In this document: positions 7,332 to 16,348 of the stretch, one piece after another | Position numbering within the stretch: the stretch's first letter is position 1 | How the letters are laid out: the number at the start of each line of letters is the position of its first letter | Assembly (NCBI GenBank): GCA_026708085.1 | Contig: JAPOVP010000057.1 | Span: forward strand, 1-53,717 | Length of the DNA: 53,717 nucleotides | Direction: 5' to 3' | Source: Caldilineaceae bacterium | GTDB taxonomy: Bacteria; Chloroflexota; Anaerolineae; Caldilineales; Caldilineaceae | Position numbers and translations under genes: made by a program | Notes under the pieces: model-generated | Told to the model about the DNA's origin: nothing | The model's database searches: none | The model's input: only the letters and a program-made list of their open reading frames with translations

Positions 7332-9185
7332 ATGCACATAGAGAGAATTCAGGTTGACGGCGGTTTCCTCAATGACCTAGATCTTCACTTCAGATTGGGT
7401 CTTAACGTGTTAATCGGTGCAAGAGGAACGGGGAAGACTTCCCTCATTGAACTCATCAGATTTGGCTTGGGGGCGAAGGCGTTCACTCAGAATGCAGAGG
7501 TACAAGGTTTTCACCAAGCAACTAACGTTCTGCAGGGAGGACAAGTCACAATAACGCTGCGGGACGGAGAGGATCGTTGGGTGGTGACTAGGAATGAACG
7601 GGATGAATCACCCAGGTCCATAGGCCAAATTCCATTTGTAACGGTACTTGCCCAAGGCGAAATCGAGGCGGTGGGTGCTCAGTCCAATGGAAGGTTACAA
7701 CTAATTGACCGATTCCGTCCTAATCGTGCAGAAGCAGAAATGCGTCACAAAAGTCATATCACTTCACTTCGCTCACTTACTTCGGAAATCGGTAGCCTTC
7801 TAAAGGAATATAGTTCTATTGTTGACCAGATTTACGAGATGAAGGGGGTTCGAGAAGAGAAAAACGATGCGCTTGCCCGTCAACAAGACCTACTAAGGTC
7901 GATTGAGGCAACTGCCGACCAACGCCAGAAAGTTGAAGACCTCCGTGTTCATGCAGCCACTCTCTCAGTGCGAGACGGCATTTACGACCGGACCACTGAA
8001 AAACTTCGGGACTATAGTGAAAGCCTCAAAAAAATTGAAGAGGGGGTAAGAGAGATAGAGGAATGGCCCTCCAGTGCTGGGGATACTGATCTCTTAGATA
8101 GAGTTAGAATAGAGGTAGAAGAGGCGGCGTTGGCATTGAGCAAAGCACTAGGAATCATTAGGAATGCTAAGACCGAGGTCGATGCACTAAAGAAAAAGAA
8201 CAGTGGGGATCGAATAAATGCCGAAGAAACGGCTCGGTCACTCCGGGGGGAACTGGATAAATTGGATGATGGGGCCGGAGAATTAACCCGGACGGTAAAC
8301 GCTCTTGCTGAGCGCGAAGCGCAGCTGGGCGTGCTAGAGGAACTGGCAGAAGACCGTTCAAGGAGAATTGCGGAACTTCAAGAATTACGTCGCCATGCGT
8401 TCCAAAACTTAGAGAAAGACAGAAGAAATCTGTTTGAATCGCGCAAAGAGATTTTGAATGATCTTAGGAAGTCGCTCAGCCCTGAAATCAAGACCGAAAT
8501 TACCCAGTCAGGAATGCAGGATGAGTATACCGACACTCTTATAGCGGCTCTACGTGGAAGCGGACTACGCTATAACTCTCTCGCTCCCCACATGACAAGT
8601 AATATGACTCCATTGGAAATAGTCGAAGCTGTAGAGTCAAACGATTCCCAGGCGATTACGGATGCTACTGACATCAACACTAATCGCGCGGCTAATGTGA
8701 TTGCTCACTTAAAGACTCGAAATCTTTCCGACCTTATCACGGCTCCGGTAAACGATGCTGTGGAATTGTTTCTATTGGACGGAGCAAATTACAAAAAGTC
8801 TGACAGCTTGTCAATTGGACAACGGTGCACTGCTGTTTTGCCTTTCCTCCTTAGTGGTCATGGAGAGCTACTAATCATAGACCAGCCTGAAGACCACCTT
8901 GATAATGCTTTCATCGCTGATACTCTAATCGACAACCTTCGCGCGAGACACAGACACTCTCAGTTCATATTTGCCTCACACAACGCGAATATCCCTGTTC
9001 TTGGAGAAGCTGATTTGGTTGTTCGATTAGGCTCCGACGGGAGTCGTGGCTTTGTCCAGCACAAAGGACAATTGGATGAACAAGAGACGGCAATAGCTAT
9101 CACATCTCTCATGGAGGGAGGAGCCGAGGCGTTTAGACGACGTGCTGAGTTTTACGGACGTGTACTGGATGACGGACATGGATAG
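7332..9185 (+). CDS. SMC/RecF-like coiled-coil AAA ATPase
   Basis: The 617-residue cytoplasmic ATPase has Walker A GARGTGKT at 29-36, a beta-strand-rich N-terminal lobe, a long charged coiled coil (about 140-390), an ABC-type signature LSIGQR at 493-498, and Walker B LLIIDQPED with Asp517 and Glu520. After that come a DNDHLD-like D-loop (HLDN) and a histidine switch in FASHNANI. The C-terminal EGGAEAFRRRAEFYG segment resembles that of ATPases in conflict and repair modules such as TrlF-type proteins. Ribosome-site sequence AGGAG/GGGGTGG precedes ATG. It is the first gene of a three-gene operon and overlaps the histidine kinase by eight bases at ATGGATAG, so translation is coupled. It may sense DNA or gate the downstream relay. 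ATPase assignment is firm, role inferred. Confidence 0.85.
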   Translation: MHIERIQVDGGFLNDLDLHFRLGLNVLIGARGTGKTSLIELIRFGLGAKAFTQNAEVQGFHQATNVLQGGQVTITLRDGEDRWVVTRNERDESPRSIGQIPFVTVLAQGEIEAVGAQSNGRLQLIDRFRPNRAEAEMRHKSHITSLRSLTSEIGSLLKEYSSIVDQIYEMKGVREEKNDALARQQDLLRSIEATADQRQKVEDLRVHAATLSVRDGIYDRTTEKLRDYSESLKKIEEGVREIEEWPSSAGDTDLLDRVRIEVEEAALALSKALGIIRNAKTEVDALKKKNSGDRINAEETARSLRGELDKLDDGAGELTRTVNALAEREAQLGVLEELAEDRSRRIAELQELRRHAFQNLEKDRRNLFESRKEILNDLRKSLSPEIKTEITQSGMQDEYTDTLIAALRGSGLRYNSLAPHMTSNMTPLEIVEAVESNDSQAITDATDINTNRAANVIAHLKTRNLSDLITAPVNDAVELFLLDGANYKKSDSLSIGQRCTAVLPFLLSGHGELLIIDQPEDHLDNAFIADTLIDNLRARHRHSQFIFASHNANIPVLGEADLVVRLGSDGSRGFVQHKGQLDEQETAIAITSLMEGGAEAFRRRAEFYGRVLDDGHG

Positions 9186-10188
9186 AGAGAAGGCGCTCAT
9201 CACCCTAGAACAATCACCCCCATTGCTCCCCAGCCAGCGTCTTCGTATTGCCCGTTTTCTTGCACAAAATGCGACGGACGCCGACCGGGGTAGAATTATT
9301 AGAATCAGACAGACCGAATACGATTCGTGGGTTCAGAAGGCACTTGACAAAGCAATATCTAGGACTGAAGCACGTAAACCCAAGGATTCGACTACGGATG
9401 AGGAAGAAAAAGAAGATGATCCTTCTAGCAGGCAGTTGTACGAAGATATATATGCACAAGCTACGAGAGATTGTTCTGCAATGTTTTTGCATGAATTACG
9501 CCCCCTTGTCGGCTTCTTAGAGGCAGACGCAATTGATGAAGTAAACTGTTACAATTGCAGCAATACCAAGAAATCGGTCATGCGAATTCTATCTTGTTTG
9601 GACACAATAGACATGCTGCGAAATGCTTCCATGACACCAAGCATAAGGGATTTTGATTTGACCGACCTTGTATCTCAAGTTTCAGAAGTGGAGACTAGAC
9701 GCAGCCTTGTGGTTTCAGGAATTCTGTCGGAGGAAGAAAACGATTTCCGAATTTTAGATGACCACATTAGACAGTTTTTCGAGTCGACAGGCACGGAGAT
9801 AATTCTCACTCGAAGAGAACCAGTACTATGTTCTGGCGCACCTAAACTCATTGAGTTGGCGGTAGGAAACGCTATCCGTAACGCAATCGAAGCAGTTCTT
9901 GCCGTTCGAGACAAAGACCATTGTGAAATCGTCCTCAATTGGGGCGTAACTGATGTTGACAATTGGGTCGCTGTCCTCGATGAAGGGGGTGGACTGCCAG
10001 AAGGATTTAATCATCTCATGGAACCAGGCGTTAGCACGAAATCAAAAGAAGATAGCAATTTCGGGATGGGTTTAACGATAGCACAAAGGGCACTTCGTTC
10101 AATAAATGGAACGATAAGACTAGCGCCACGACCTACTGTAGGAACTCTGTGTGAAATTCGGTGGCCACAAAAGGAGAAAATGAAATGA
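9178..10188 (+). CDS. Soluble histidine kinase with HEAT-like N-terminus
   Basis: The 336-residue protein has no transmembrane segment. The first 55 residues (LLPSQRLRIARFL, then WVQKALDKAI) look like alpha-helical HEAT-type repeats, followed by an acidic linker (TDEEEKEDD). The H-box FLHELRPLVGF places the phosphoacceptor at His105. The HATPase domain follows with N-box GNAIRNAIEAV (Asn231), G1 box DEGGGLPEG (Asp268) and G2-like FGMGLTIAQR, all apparently intact. I chose ATG 9178 because it overlaps the ATPase stop; ATG 9169 is an alternative. Its stop overlaps the start of the receiver-kinase gene in an ATGA. It should autophosphorylate on His105 and pass phosphate to Asp53 of that partner. 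The input is unknown; the adjacent ATPase is the obvious candidate. Confidence 0.85.
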   Translation: MDREKALITLEQSPPLLPSQRLRIARFLAQNATDADRGRIIRIRQTEYDSWVQKALDKAISRTEARKPKDSTTDEEEKEDDPSSRQLYEDIYAQATRDCSAMFLHELRPLVGFLEADAIDEVNCYNCSNTKKSVMRILSCLDTIDMLRNASMTPSIRDFDLTDLVSQVSEVETRRSLVVSGILSEEENDFRILDDHIRQFFESTGTEIILTRREPVLCSGAPKLIELAVGNAIRNAIEAVLAVRDKDHCEIVLNWGVTDVDNWVAVLDEGGGLPEGFNHLMEPGVSTKSKEDSNFGMGLTIAQRALRSINGTIRLAPRPTVGTLCEIRWPQKEKMK

Positions 10189-11597
10189 GGATCCTGAGTA
10201 TAGAAGACGAACCGGCCATTATCAAAAATCTCCGTAAGAAATTGAGTGGTTTGAGCCCCAATTTAGAAATAATTGCCGCGAAGAGTAAGTCTAGTGGAGT
10301 TTCCGCAATCCAGAAAAAAGAATTTGATTTCATCATCTGCGACCTACGGATTCCGCCACACGACAATAGTGTGGCAGTAGACGAAAACCATGGTCTGGCA
10401 GTGCGTGCCATGGCGAAAAAGCTCTGTCCCGGCACTCCTTGTTTATTCTTCACTGGATACGCTACCATCGACAATATTTCAGACGAACTCTCGCATGGAG
10501 AAATGTATGATATTCTAGGCACAGGCAAACCCTATCCCATGACACGACTTCTGACCAAAGACAAATTCTCGCAATGCATAAAACTCTTAACGGAGTTTAA
10601 TTCCGAATTGGCAACTTTAGATTCCATAAATATTGATTGCCTTGGGGATAAAGTAAACCTTGACAAGATGGAGAAGCGCGCATTGAGACTATTGGCAAGA
10701 CCCCTCGAAGGAACAAGTGTCGAAGTTCAAGAATTGAAGGGGCTTTCTGGTGCTCGAACATTAAGAATAAACGCCAAGAATCAGAACGGGCAGGTGGTTG
10801 CATCCCAATTTGCAAAAATCGGCGATCGAGAAAAACTAAGAAAAGAACAGGAAAGATATCAACGGTATGTTGAACCCCTACTTGGAGTTGGTCATTCTCC
10901 GACAATGGGACGCAAGATTGTCGCGGGAATTGGTAAACGAGAAGCACTTTTTTACCAATTTGCAGATGATTACCCAGACACCCTGTTTGATGTCTTGCGT
11001 GTGAGTGAATGCGACGCAACGACTGTTGTCGAATCACTTCGGGAAATTCTCAAGCCGTGGACGAAATTAAGCGAAGAAAAGATGCTTAGCTTGCATGAAT
11101 TACGAGAAGAACGAATCAGCAAAGCAGAACTGAGTCCGTTTCTCGAAGCACTTGGGCCAGTCGAAGCCCAAGAGGAAGTTGAGCAGCAAGTTAGGACAAG
11201 CTGTCAGCACGGCGACTTGCACGGATTCAACGTACTCTGCAACGCATCAGGGGGAGCAGTGGTCATAGACTTTGGGAACGTGGGACCCGCACCAGCCTGC
11301 GTAGACCCAGTCTTACTCGAACTTTCTGTGCTGTTCCATAAGGAAAGCCCGTTTCGGAATGGTTCTTGGCCAACGATAGAGCAAACGGAATCATGGTTTG
11401 ATATTGAGGCATACTTGCGCGGGTGTCCTTTTCCAAAGTTTATCAAGAAATGCCGTGAATGGGCTAGTGAGAATGGTGGGTATTCGGGTTTGCCAATGGT
11501 CGTTTACGCAGAGGCAATTCGACAGTTGAAGTATGAAAGCACAGATCAACATCGGGCCTTGGGAATAGTTCGTGCCGCGATTCGGGAACTTACGTGA
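10185..11597 (+). CDS. Receiver domain fused to APH-like kinase (response regulator with phosphotransferase output)
   Basis: This 470-residue protein has an N-terminal receiver domain with a full active site: Glu7/Asp8, phosphoacceptor Asp53 in ICDLRIPP, Thr90 and Lys115. A linker leads to a kinase-like domain of the aminoglycoside/choline phosphotransferase fold (about 170-470): GLSGARTLR as a glycine-rich loop, Lys211 in FAKIGD, the catalytic loop HGDLHGFN (Asp344, Asn349) and metal-binding Asp362 in VVIDFG. The key kinase residues are present, so it may be an active enzyme switched by phosphorylation. It resembles what I recall as 'ternary complex associated' kinase-like domains in predicted conflict systems, unverified. 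The start overlaps the upstream stop (ATGA) and has AAGGAG eight bases before. The substrate is unknown; antibiotic resistance is unlikely given the fusion and operon. Confidence 0.82.
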   Translation: MRILSIEDEPAIIKNLRKKLSGLSPNLEIIAAKSKSSGVSAIQKKEFDFIICDLRIPPHDNSVAVDENHGLAVRAMAKKLCPGTPCLFFTGYATIDNISDELSHGEMYDILGTGKPYPMTRLLTKDKFSQCIKLLTEFNSELATLDSINIDCLGDKVNLDKMEKRALRLLARPLEGTSVEVQELKGLSGARTLRINAKNQNGQVVASQFAKIGDREKLRKEQERYQRYVEPLLGVGHSPTMGRKIVAGIGKREALFYQFADDYPDTLFDVLRVSECDATTVVESLREILKPWTKLSEEKMLSLHELREERISKAELSPFLEALGPVEAQEEVEQQVRTSCQHGDLHGFNVLCNASGGAVVIDFGNVGPAPACVDPVLLELSVLFHKESPFRNGSWPTIEQTESWFDIEAYLRGCPFPKFIKKCREWASENGGYSGLPMVVYAEAIRQLKYESTDQHRALGIVRAAIRELT

Positions 11598-11655
11598 CCG
11601 ATCACGCAAGTGTCAGTGTACTGAAGTAGGATGAGCTAGAAGCGAGGTGCTCAAT

Positions 11656-11880
11656 ATGACTTCAAGACGGCAATCTACAGATTCCAAAGAAACATCATTG
11701 AAGCGGATAGAGACACGCCCACTACGTCCCTTTAGTCGCCCTCCGTTTGAACTCCCCGAACCCGTCCCGGACACGCCAGAAAGCATCGCACGGGTCGTGA
11801 TGAACACGAACCCAGGAGGCGCGGTGAGTGGCTTTTCGAGAAACGACGCGCGCGAAAGAAAGACAAGTAGGGGTGTCTGA
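11656..11880 (+). CDS. Small protein with DTPESIARVVM core
   Basis: A 74-residue basic, Pro-rich protein begins at ATG 11656, six bases after GCGAGGTG; a GTG nine bases earlier is less likely. It contains RPPFELPEPVPDTPESIARVVMNT and ends in a Ser/Arg/Lys-rich tail. It lies 58 bases after the receiver-kinase gene on the same strand and could be its fourth member. The core matches the small protein at 2353-2520 downstream of the methyltransferase. No function is known to me. Translation looks likely from the ribosome site and from the recurrence of the motif. Confidence 0.6.
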   Translation: MTSRRQSTDSKETSLKRIETRPLRPFSRPPFELPEPVPDTPESIARVVMNTNPGGAVSGFSRNDARERKTSRGV

Positions 11881-11945
11881 TTTTCCCCTTGCTCGCCGCT
11901 CATTTGAGGGGTTGGCTACTTAGGTATATAAGCCCCTTTCATTAA

Positions 11946-13046
11946 TCAGTTGGGGATACTCACGGCGCGACCCGTAGCCGATGACGCCTTGGCCGCCTCG
12001 ATAATCTCCAGCATATGCACTGAATCCTCGATTGGCGCCGGCGCCGGTGCGCCGCTTCGTGCAGCGTCAAAGAAATCGCGGAAAAGCTCTTCCGCCATGA
12101 CGCCACCGTAAACCGGTGAATGGGGAATTGAAAAGCGTTCCTTGCGCACGCCGCCTGTATTCCAGCCGCGCGCTTCACTGAAAAGTGAGTAAGTTGCCGT
12201 ATTCTCGACTTCGCTGCCTCCCGACGTCTCCTCCTGCGGTTCTAGATACGGCAGGATCGCAAAACCTTCTGTCCCGCGCATGCCAATGTAGAAGTCGTAT
12301 GTGGCCCTCCCGCCCAGCAGATGATAGCCGGCCTGGAAAGTACCCATTCGTCCGCTCTCAAACTTAAGAATCAGGAACCCCGTATCCTCTACTGCGACTT
12401 TATCCGGGTTGAGGTTGCCTACCATGGCCATTACCTCGACCACCCTCTCTTCCATCAAATAGAGGACAAGATCGAGGCAGTGGCAGCCGAGCCAGGAAAG
12501 AATGCCGTGTCCGGCCCTCTCCGGATCGAAATAATAGGTAGAGGTGTCCCGGTACCGCAGCAGGCCGTTCAGCATCTTGCCTTCGACTGTCATTACTTCG
12601 CCGAGCGCGCCTTTGTCCAGCGCACGCTTGAGGCTGAGCGTCATCGGATGATAGCGCCACTGCAGCATGGCCCCGGCGGTAAGGCCTTTCCGTCGAGCGA
12701 TCTCGGCGACCCTGCGCAAGTCGGCAGACCGGGTCGAAGCCGGTTTGTCGTAGAGGACCGGCAGGCCGGCGCTTACAACCTTCTCCATGATCGGAGGCGC
12801 GTGATCAGGGCGTGCGCACATGATCACAGCGTCAAGGTCGGTGCGTTCCAGCAGCGCATCCACGCTGGTATACTTGCCGACCACCCGCGCAGACTCGCCC
12901 GCAAGTGCCTCCACGTCGACCAGGTCCGTGGCCGCACAGACGTGAATCGACCCGACCTCCTCTAACTGTTCGAGGACGCTGACGTGACCCAGTTCATGGC
13001 CGTGAGACGAAATTGCGCCCACGACCAACTGTCTGTCTCTTGACAT
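11946..13046 (-). CDS. Gfo/Idh/MocA-family NAD(P)-dependent oxidoreductase
   Basis: The 366-residue protein has the two-domain layout of the family: an N-terminal Rossmann fold (VVGAISSHGH replaces the usual GxGxxG), the conserved Asp-Lys-Pro at 100-102 (usually Glu-Lys-Pro; Lys101 is the catalytic lysine), and a C-terminal alpha/beta domain with the GCHCLDLVLYL segment that supplies the usual active-site His and Asp. Such enzymes oxidise or reduce sugar, inositol or amino-sugar hydroxyls. It is the last gene of module 1, 11 bases behind a second Gfo/Idh/MocA gene, and GAGGT precedes its start. The substrate is not predictable; the transporter context suggests an imported carbohydrate. Confidence 0.88.
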   Translation of the reverse strand: MSRDRQLVVGAISSHGHELGHVSVLEQLEEVGSIHVCAATDLVDVEALAGESARVVGKYTSVDALLERTDLDAVIMCARPDHAPPIMEKVVSAGLPVLYDKPASTRSADLRRVAEIARRKGLTAGAMLQWRYHPMTLSLKRALDKGALGEVMTVEGKMLNGLLRYRDTSTYYFDPERAGHGILSWLGCHCLDLVLYLMEERVVEVMAMVGNLNPDKVAVEDTGFLILKFESGRMGTFQAGYHLLGGRATYDFYIGMRGTEGFAILPYLEPQEETSGGSEVENTATYSLFSEARGWNTGGVRKERFSIPHSPVYGGVMAEELFRDFFDAARSGAPAPAPIEDSVHMLEIIEAAKASSATGRAVSIPN

Positions 13047-13057
13047 CGTGCTCTACC

Positions 13058-14086
13058 TCATTCGCGGGGCAGCGGCAACTCGATCTTCGCGCTCCCCTTC
13101 GTCTGTGAGATTAAGGCCGCCAGCATGATCTCCAGCGTGTCCCTGCCTCGGTAGGCGGGGGAACTGCTGGGGCCGTCATGCAAGACCATCTGGGCCATTT
13201 CCTGAACTGCCGGGATCAGGATATCGCCAAGCGAACTGGTGTAGCTCCCTCCTTCAGGAGGCGTTACCTGAACGGGAGTCCCTTCGCGCTCCTCCGTTTT
13301 CCAGGCCGTACAATGCTTGTCGGTGAGCCAATAACGGCCGTTCGGGCCCTGCAAATCATACTCAAACAACTGGGGCGTCAACTTGGCGCTGTTTACAATC
13401 CCGCGTACGCCATTTGCGAATTCAATAATGATTGTCGAACCGGGATCATACTGCGGGTCCTTACCCCCTTTGCCATCATAGACCGGGCCGTATTCCTCAA
13501 AGCCCTGCTCGTGCGCGGCGATCACCCAGACCGGCGCGGCGTTGGCAAAAAAGCAGACGCCGTCGATCAGGTGCGTGCCGTTGCGGAAGAGCATCGAGCG
13601 GCGCCCGCCCATGTGGGCCACAATGCGAGTCAGCCCGCCGATCTCACCGTCGAGGACAGCTTTCTTTACGGCCTGAAAGGAGGGTACCCAGCTGCGGGAG
13701 TGGTCCACCGACAGCTTGGTTCCGTTGGCTTCGATCGTCTCGATGATCCGGTCTGCGTCCTTGACCGTTGTCGTCAGCGGCTTCTCACAGATGACGCCGC
13801 GGACGCCTGCATTCGAGGCGTCGCAGACCGGGTCTGTGTGCAGGTGGTCCGGCGTTGCCACACTGACAACGTCCAACCGTTCCTTTTCGAACATCTCGTG
13901 GTAGTCGGTGTACTGCTTGATGCTGCCCGGGGGCAACTCGGCTCGCTCAAAGAAGCGTGGAAACACTTCGGGATTGATGTCGCAGATGGCCACCAACTCG
14001 TACTCCGGCGCATGTGCATAAGCATATCCGTGCGAACCGCCCAGTCCGCCACCGATAACGGCCGCGCGCAACTTTTCCTCTGCCAT
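13058..14086 (-). CDS. Gfo/Idh/MocA-family oxidoreductase
   Basis: The 342-residue enzyme has a classical Rossmann motif AVIGGGLGGSHG (about 9-20), CDINPE after beta-2 and the catalytic Glu-Lys-Pro at 101-103. The C-terminal domain starts with the SVDHSRSWVPSF segment, and GTHLIDGVCFF supplies His/Asp. A strong AAGGAG lies six bases before the ATG. It follows the DppC permease of module 1 by about 150 bases and precedes another family member, so the two may act in sequence on one imported polyol or sugar. The exact substrate is unknown. Confidence 0.9.
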   Translation of the reverse strand: MAEEKLRAAVIGGGLGGSHGYAYAHAPEYELVAICDINPEVFPRFFERAELPPGSIKQYTDYHEMFEKERLDVVSVATPDHLHTDPVCDASNAGVRGVICEKPLTTTVKDADRIIETIEANGTKLSVDHSRSWVPSFQAVKKAVLDGEIGGLTRIVAHMGGRRSMLFRNGTHLIDGVCFFANAAPVWVIAAHEQGFEEYGPVYDGKGGKDPQYDPGSTIIIEFANGVRGIVNSAKLTPQLFEYDLQGPNGRYWLTDKHCTAWKTEEREGTPVQVTPPEGGSYTSSLGDILIPAVQEMAQMVLHDGPSSSPAYRGRDTLEIMLAALISQTKGSAKIELPLPRE

Positions 14087-14234
14087 GGTAACTCCTTAGT
14101 AGTACAGTTAATTTGTCTGACGATGGGGATCTTGCTGGCCCTGAATTCTGGAGATCTTGAACTAACGCTGCGATATCAGTCTGGGCGCATTGACCTGGCG
14201 CCTTGCACATCCGTCCCGGTCAGTGACTCGTCCG

Positions 14235-15227
14235 TCAAATCGATCGTTTCGACCTGGGGTTGAGGGCGTCATTGAGACCGTCCCCCAGGAAATTGATACC
14301 CAGAGTGACGATCGCCAGCGTCAGCGCCGGTACAGCCACCAGCCACGGCCGGTAGGACCAACTGCCGATGTTGGAAGCGATCATATTGCCCCAACTCGCC
14401 TGGGGCGGCTGAACGCCGATACCCAGGTAGCTAAGTGAAGACTCCAGAACCATCGCGCTGGAGAAGCTGAATGTCAGGGTGACGATGACCGGTCCAATTG
14501 CATTTGGCAAGAGATGACGCAGCGCGATCTTCAGTTCCGAGACGCCAACCGACTTGGCAGCCTCTATATATTGTTCCTCACGCAAGGAGAAAATCTGCCC
14601 CCGGATCAAGCGAGCATAGCCGGGCCAGGAGACAAAAGCCAAGCCCCCAAAAACAACCAGCAGATCCAGCCAGGTTGTATCTGCGAAAAGAGGGAAGCCA
14701 GTCGTATCGTATATGTTTTCTGCCCAAGATACGACCGGCTCCTTAATGGAAACAGCGATCAGCGCCGCCAGAAGCAAGCCCGGTACGGACATTACGATGT
14801 CGATGATTCGCCCGGTAATGTTGTCGGCCAGCGCACCGCCGTATCCCGCTATGGCGCCAATAATGACGCCTATGATAACACTGATAAATGTCGTAAAGAT
14901 CGCGACGAGCGTCGCCGTGCGCGCGCCCCACAGCACGCGGCTGAAGAGGTCTCTGCCGATTTCGTCTGTGCCGAGCCAGTGGGCGGGGCTGGGCATTTTG
15001 GCTACATTCAGCAGGTCCTGCTCGGTATAAGTGTAGGGAGCGATGTATGGACCGAAAAGGGCGGCGATAAGCAGGAGTATGGTGATGACTAGCCCAATCA
15101 CGGACAGACGATTGCCCAGAAGCCGTCCTACCGCATCCTTCCACAGAGACCGCGTCTGGAGAGCGCCTTCCTTTGCAATCTCCTCTCCCAAACTCGCGTT
15201 CGATTCCGTCTCTCTGCTCTCGCTCAT
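14235..15227 (-). CDS. DppC/OppC-type ABC permease, module 1
   Basis: This 330-residue inner-membrane permease has an N-terminal cytoplasmic segment (to about 35), a first membrane helix (LSVIGLVITILLLIAALFG) and an external loop carrying HWLGTDEIGRDLFSRVLWGA, the OppC hallmark. Several further helices follow, then the EAA-like coupling loop AAKSVGVSELKIALRHLLPN that contacts the ATPase. A short insertion (EPVVSWAENIYD) is shared with the module 4 DppC. No ATPase gene belongs to this module, so it must borrow one. It follows DppB by 84 bases. Confidence 0.93.
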   Translation of the reverse strand: MSESRETESNASLGEEIAKEGALQTRSLWKDAVGRLLGNRLSVIGLVITILLLIAALFGPYIAPYTYTEQDLLNVAKMPSPAHWLGTDEIGRDLFSRVLWGARTATLVAIFTTFISVIIGVIIGAIAGYGGALADNITGRIIDIVMSVPGLLLAALIAVSIKEPVVSWAENIYDTTGFPLFADTTWLDLLVVFGGLAFVSWPGYARLIRGQIFSLREEQYIEAAKSVGVSELKIALRHLLPNAIGPVIVTLTFSFSSAMVLESSLSYLGIGVQPPQASWGNMIASNIGSWSYRPWLVAVPALTLAIVTLGINFLGDGLNDALNPRSKRSI

Positions 15228-15311
15228 CTACGATGGTCCCGGGACTTTGGTATTGGACGGCGATCAGTGGAATATGAGCCGGCATCTCGATGCAAAACGT
15301 ACTACCACCTG

Positions 15312-16262
15312 CTATTCGATCTTTATACGGGGATCGAGGAACGGGTACACTAGGTCGACCGCTAGGTTCGTCAATATGATCATAATGGCGCTGACCATCG
15401 TAACGCCCATTATGACTGGGTAATCAAATCCCCGAAAACCGGCTTCAGCCACACCTCCGAATCCGGGAATGGCGAAGATGCTGTCCAGGAAAATACTGCC
15501 AACGATCAGACCCTCAGCCACGAAGCCCAAGGTGGTGACGACAGGGATAAGAGCGTTGCGCAGAATGTGGCGAATAATGATGCGCCACATCTCCAACCCT
15601 TTCATCTTGGCAGTGCGAACATAGTCCATTGAGAAGACTTCCAGCACGGCGGCTCGCGTCTGGCGCACTACGACAGGCAAGGGCCCCAGCGCCAGAATAA
15701 ACACTGGTAAGATTACCTTGGTCTGGAAGAGGCCGTCCCAGCCGCGCGGCACCCTCATAATATCAAGTACAAGGACAAAGAGGACCAGAAGCAGCGGCGC
15801 CAGCACAAAGACCGGCACGGTTCGAAAGCCGAGCGTTCCTCCGACAATCGTATAGTCAATCCATGTATTCTGTTTGAGCGCGGCGATGCAGCCTAGAGGT
15901 ATCCCCAAAATCGTGGTCACCACAGCCCCCGCCAGCCCCAATTGGAAGGAGATGGGAAAGGTTTTCACGATCATGCGCAGTACATTGCGTTGACCGTTGA
16001 TGGAGATACCCAAATCCCCCTGCAACAACCGACCAATCCAGCGAGTGAACTGGACCCAGTAGGTATCGTTCAAGCCGTACTGGTCCCGAATCTTTTCAAT
16101 GACCTCTTCCTTGGCAAGCGTGTCGAGCGTCCCCTCAAACTGGGTCATCATCATCTCTACAGGATCGAACGGGCTGACCACGGTGAGTGTGAAAGTGATG
16201 AGGAGGACCGCGAAAAACGTCGGAACTGCTACGGCAAGTCGTTTCAGCGTGTAAACGAACAT
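15312..16262 (-). CDS. DppB/OppB-type ABC permease, module 1
   Basis: The 316-residue permease begins MFVYTLKRLAVAVPTFFAVLL, the usual OppB first helix. It has the external segment with GLNDTYWVQFTRWIGRLLQG, the membrane core and the coupling loop YVRTAKMKGLEMWRIIIRH. It ends VYPFLDPRIKIE, the typical family C-terminus. I chose the internal ATG at 16262, preceded by AAGGACGG, because the longer frame adds an N-terminus that no relative has. It pairs with DppC downstream and the binding protein 86 bases upstream. Confidence 0.93.
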   Translation of the reverse strand: MFVYTLKRLAVAVPTFFAVLLITFTLTVVSPFDPVEMMMTQFEGTLDTLAKEEVIEKIRDQYGLNDTYWVQFTRWIGRLLQGDLGISINGQRNVLRMIVKTFPISFQLGLAGAVVTTILGIPLGCIAALKQNTWIDYTIVGGTLGFRTVPVFVLAPLLLVLFVLVLDIMRVPRGWDGLFQTKVILPVFILALGPLPVVVRQTRAAVLEVFSMDYVRTAKMKGLEMWRIIIRHILRNALIPVVTTLGFVAEGLIVGSIFLDSIFAIPGFGGVAEAGFRGFDYPVIMGVTMVSAIMIILTNLAVDLVYPFLDPRIKIE

Positions 16263-16348
16263 CTCAACCGTCCTTGGTAACGGTCCAGAAAAAAGAGCGA
16301 AAACGAATAAGGAGCGAGCCCTCCCGCTCCTCATTCGATACTGAATGT

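Noticed and set aside
7332..11597. Identification as the known Detocs system
   Set aside because: A histidine kinase and receiver are shared, but the receiver carries an APH-like kinase rather than the nucleoside-phosphorylase-type effector, and the ATPase is not part of the Detocs set as I know it.
10185..11597. Antibiotic-resistance aminoglycoside phosphotransferase
   Set aside because: The kinase-like domain is fused to a receiver and encoded with a histidine kinase and ATPase; resistance enzymes are stand-alone.
12321..12965. Long plus-strand frame opposite a Gfo/Idh/MocA gene
   Set aside because: Antisense frame caused by GC-rich codon use; the minus-strand protein has full family motifs.
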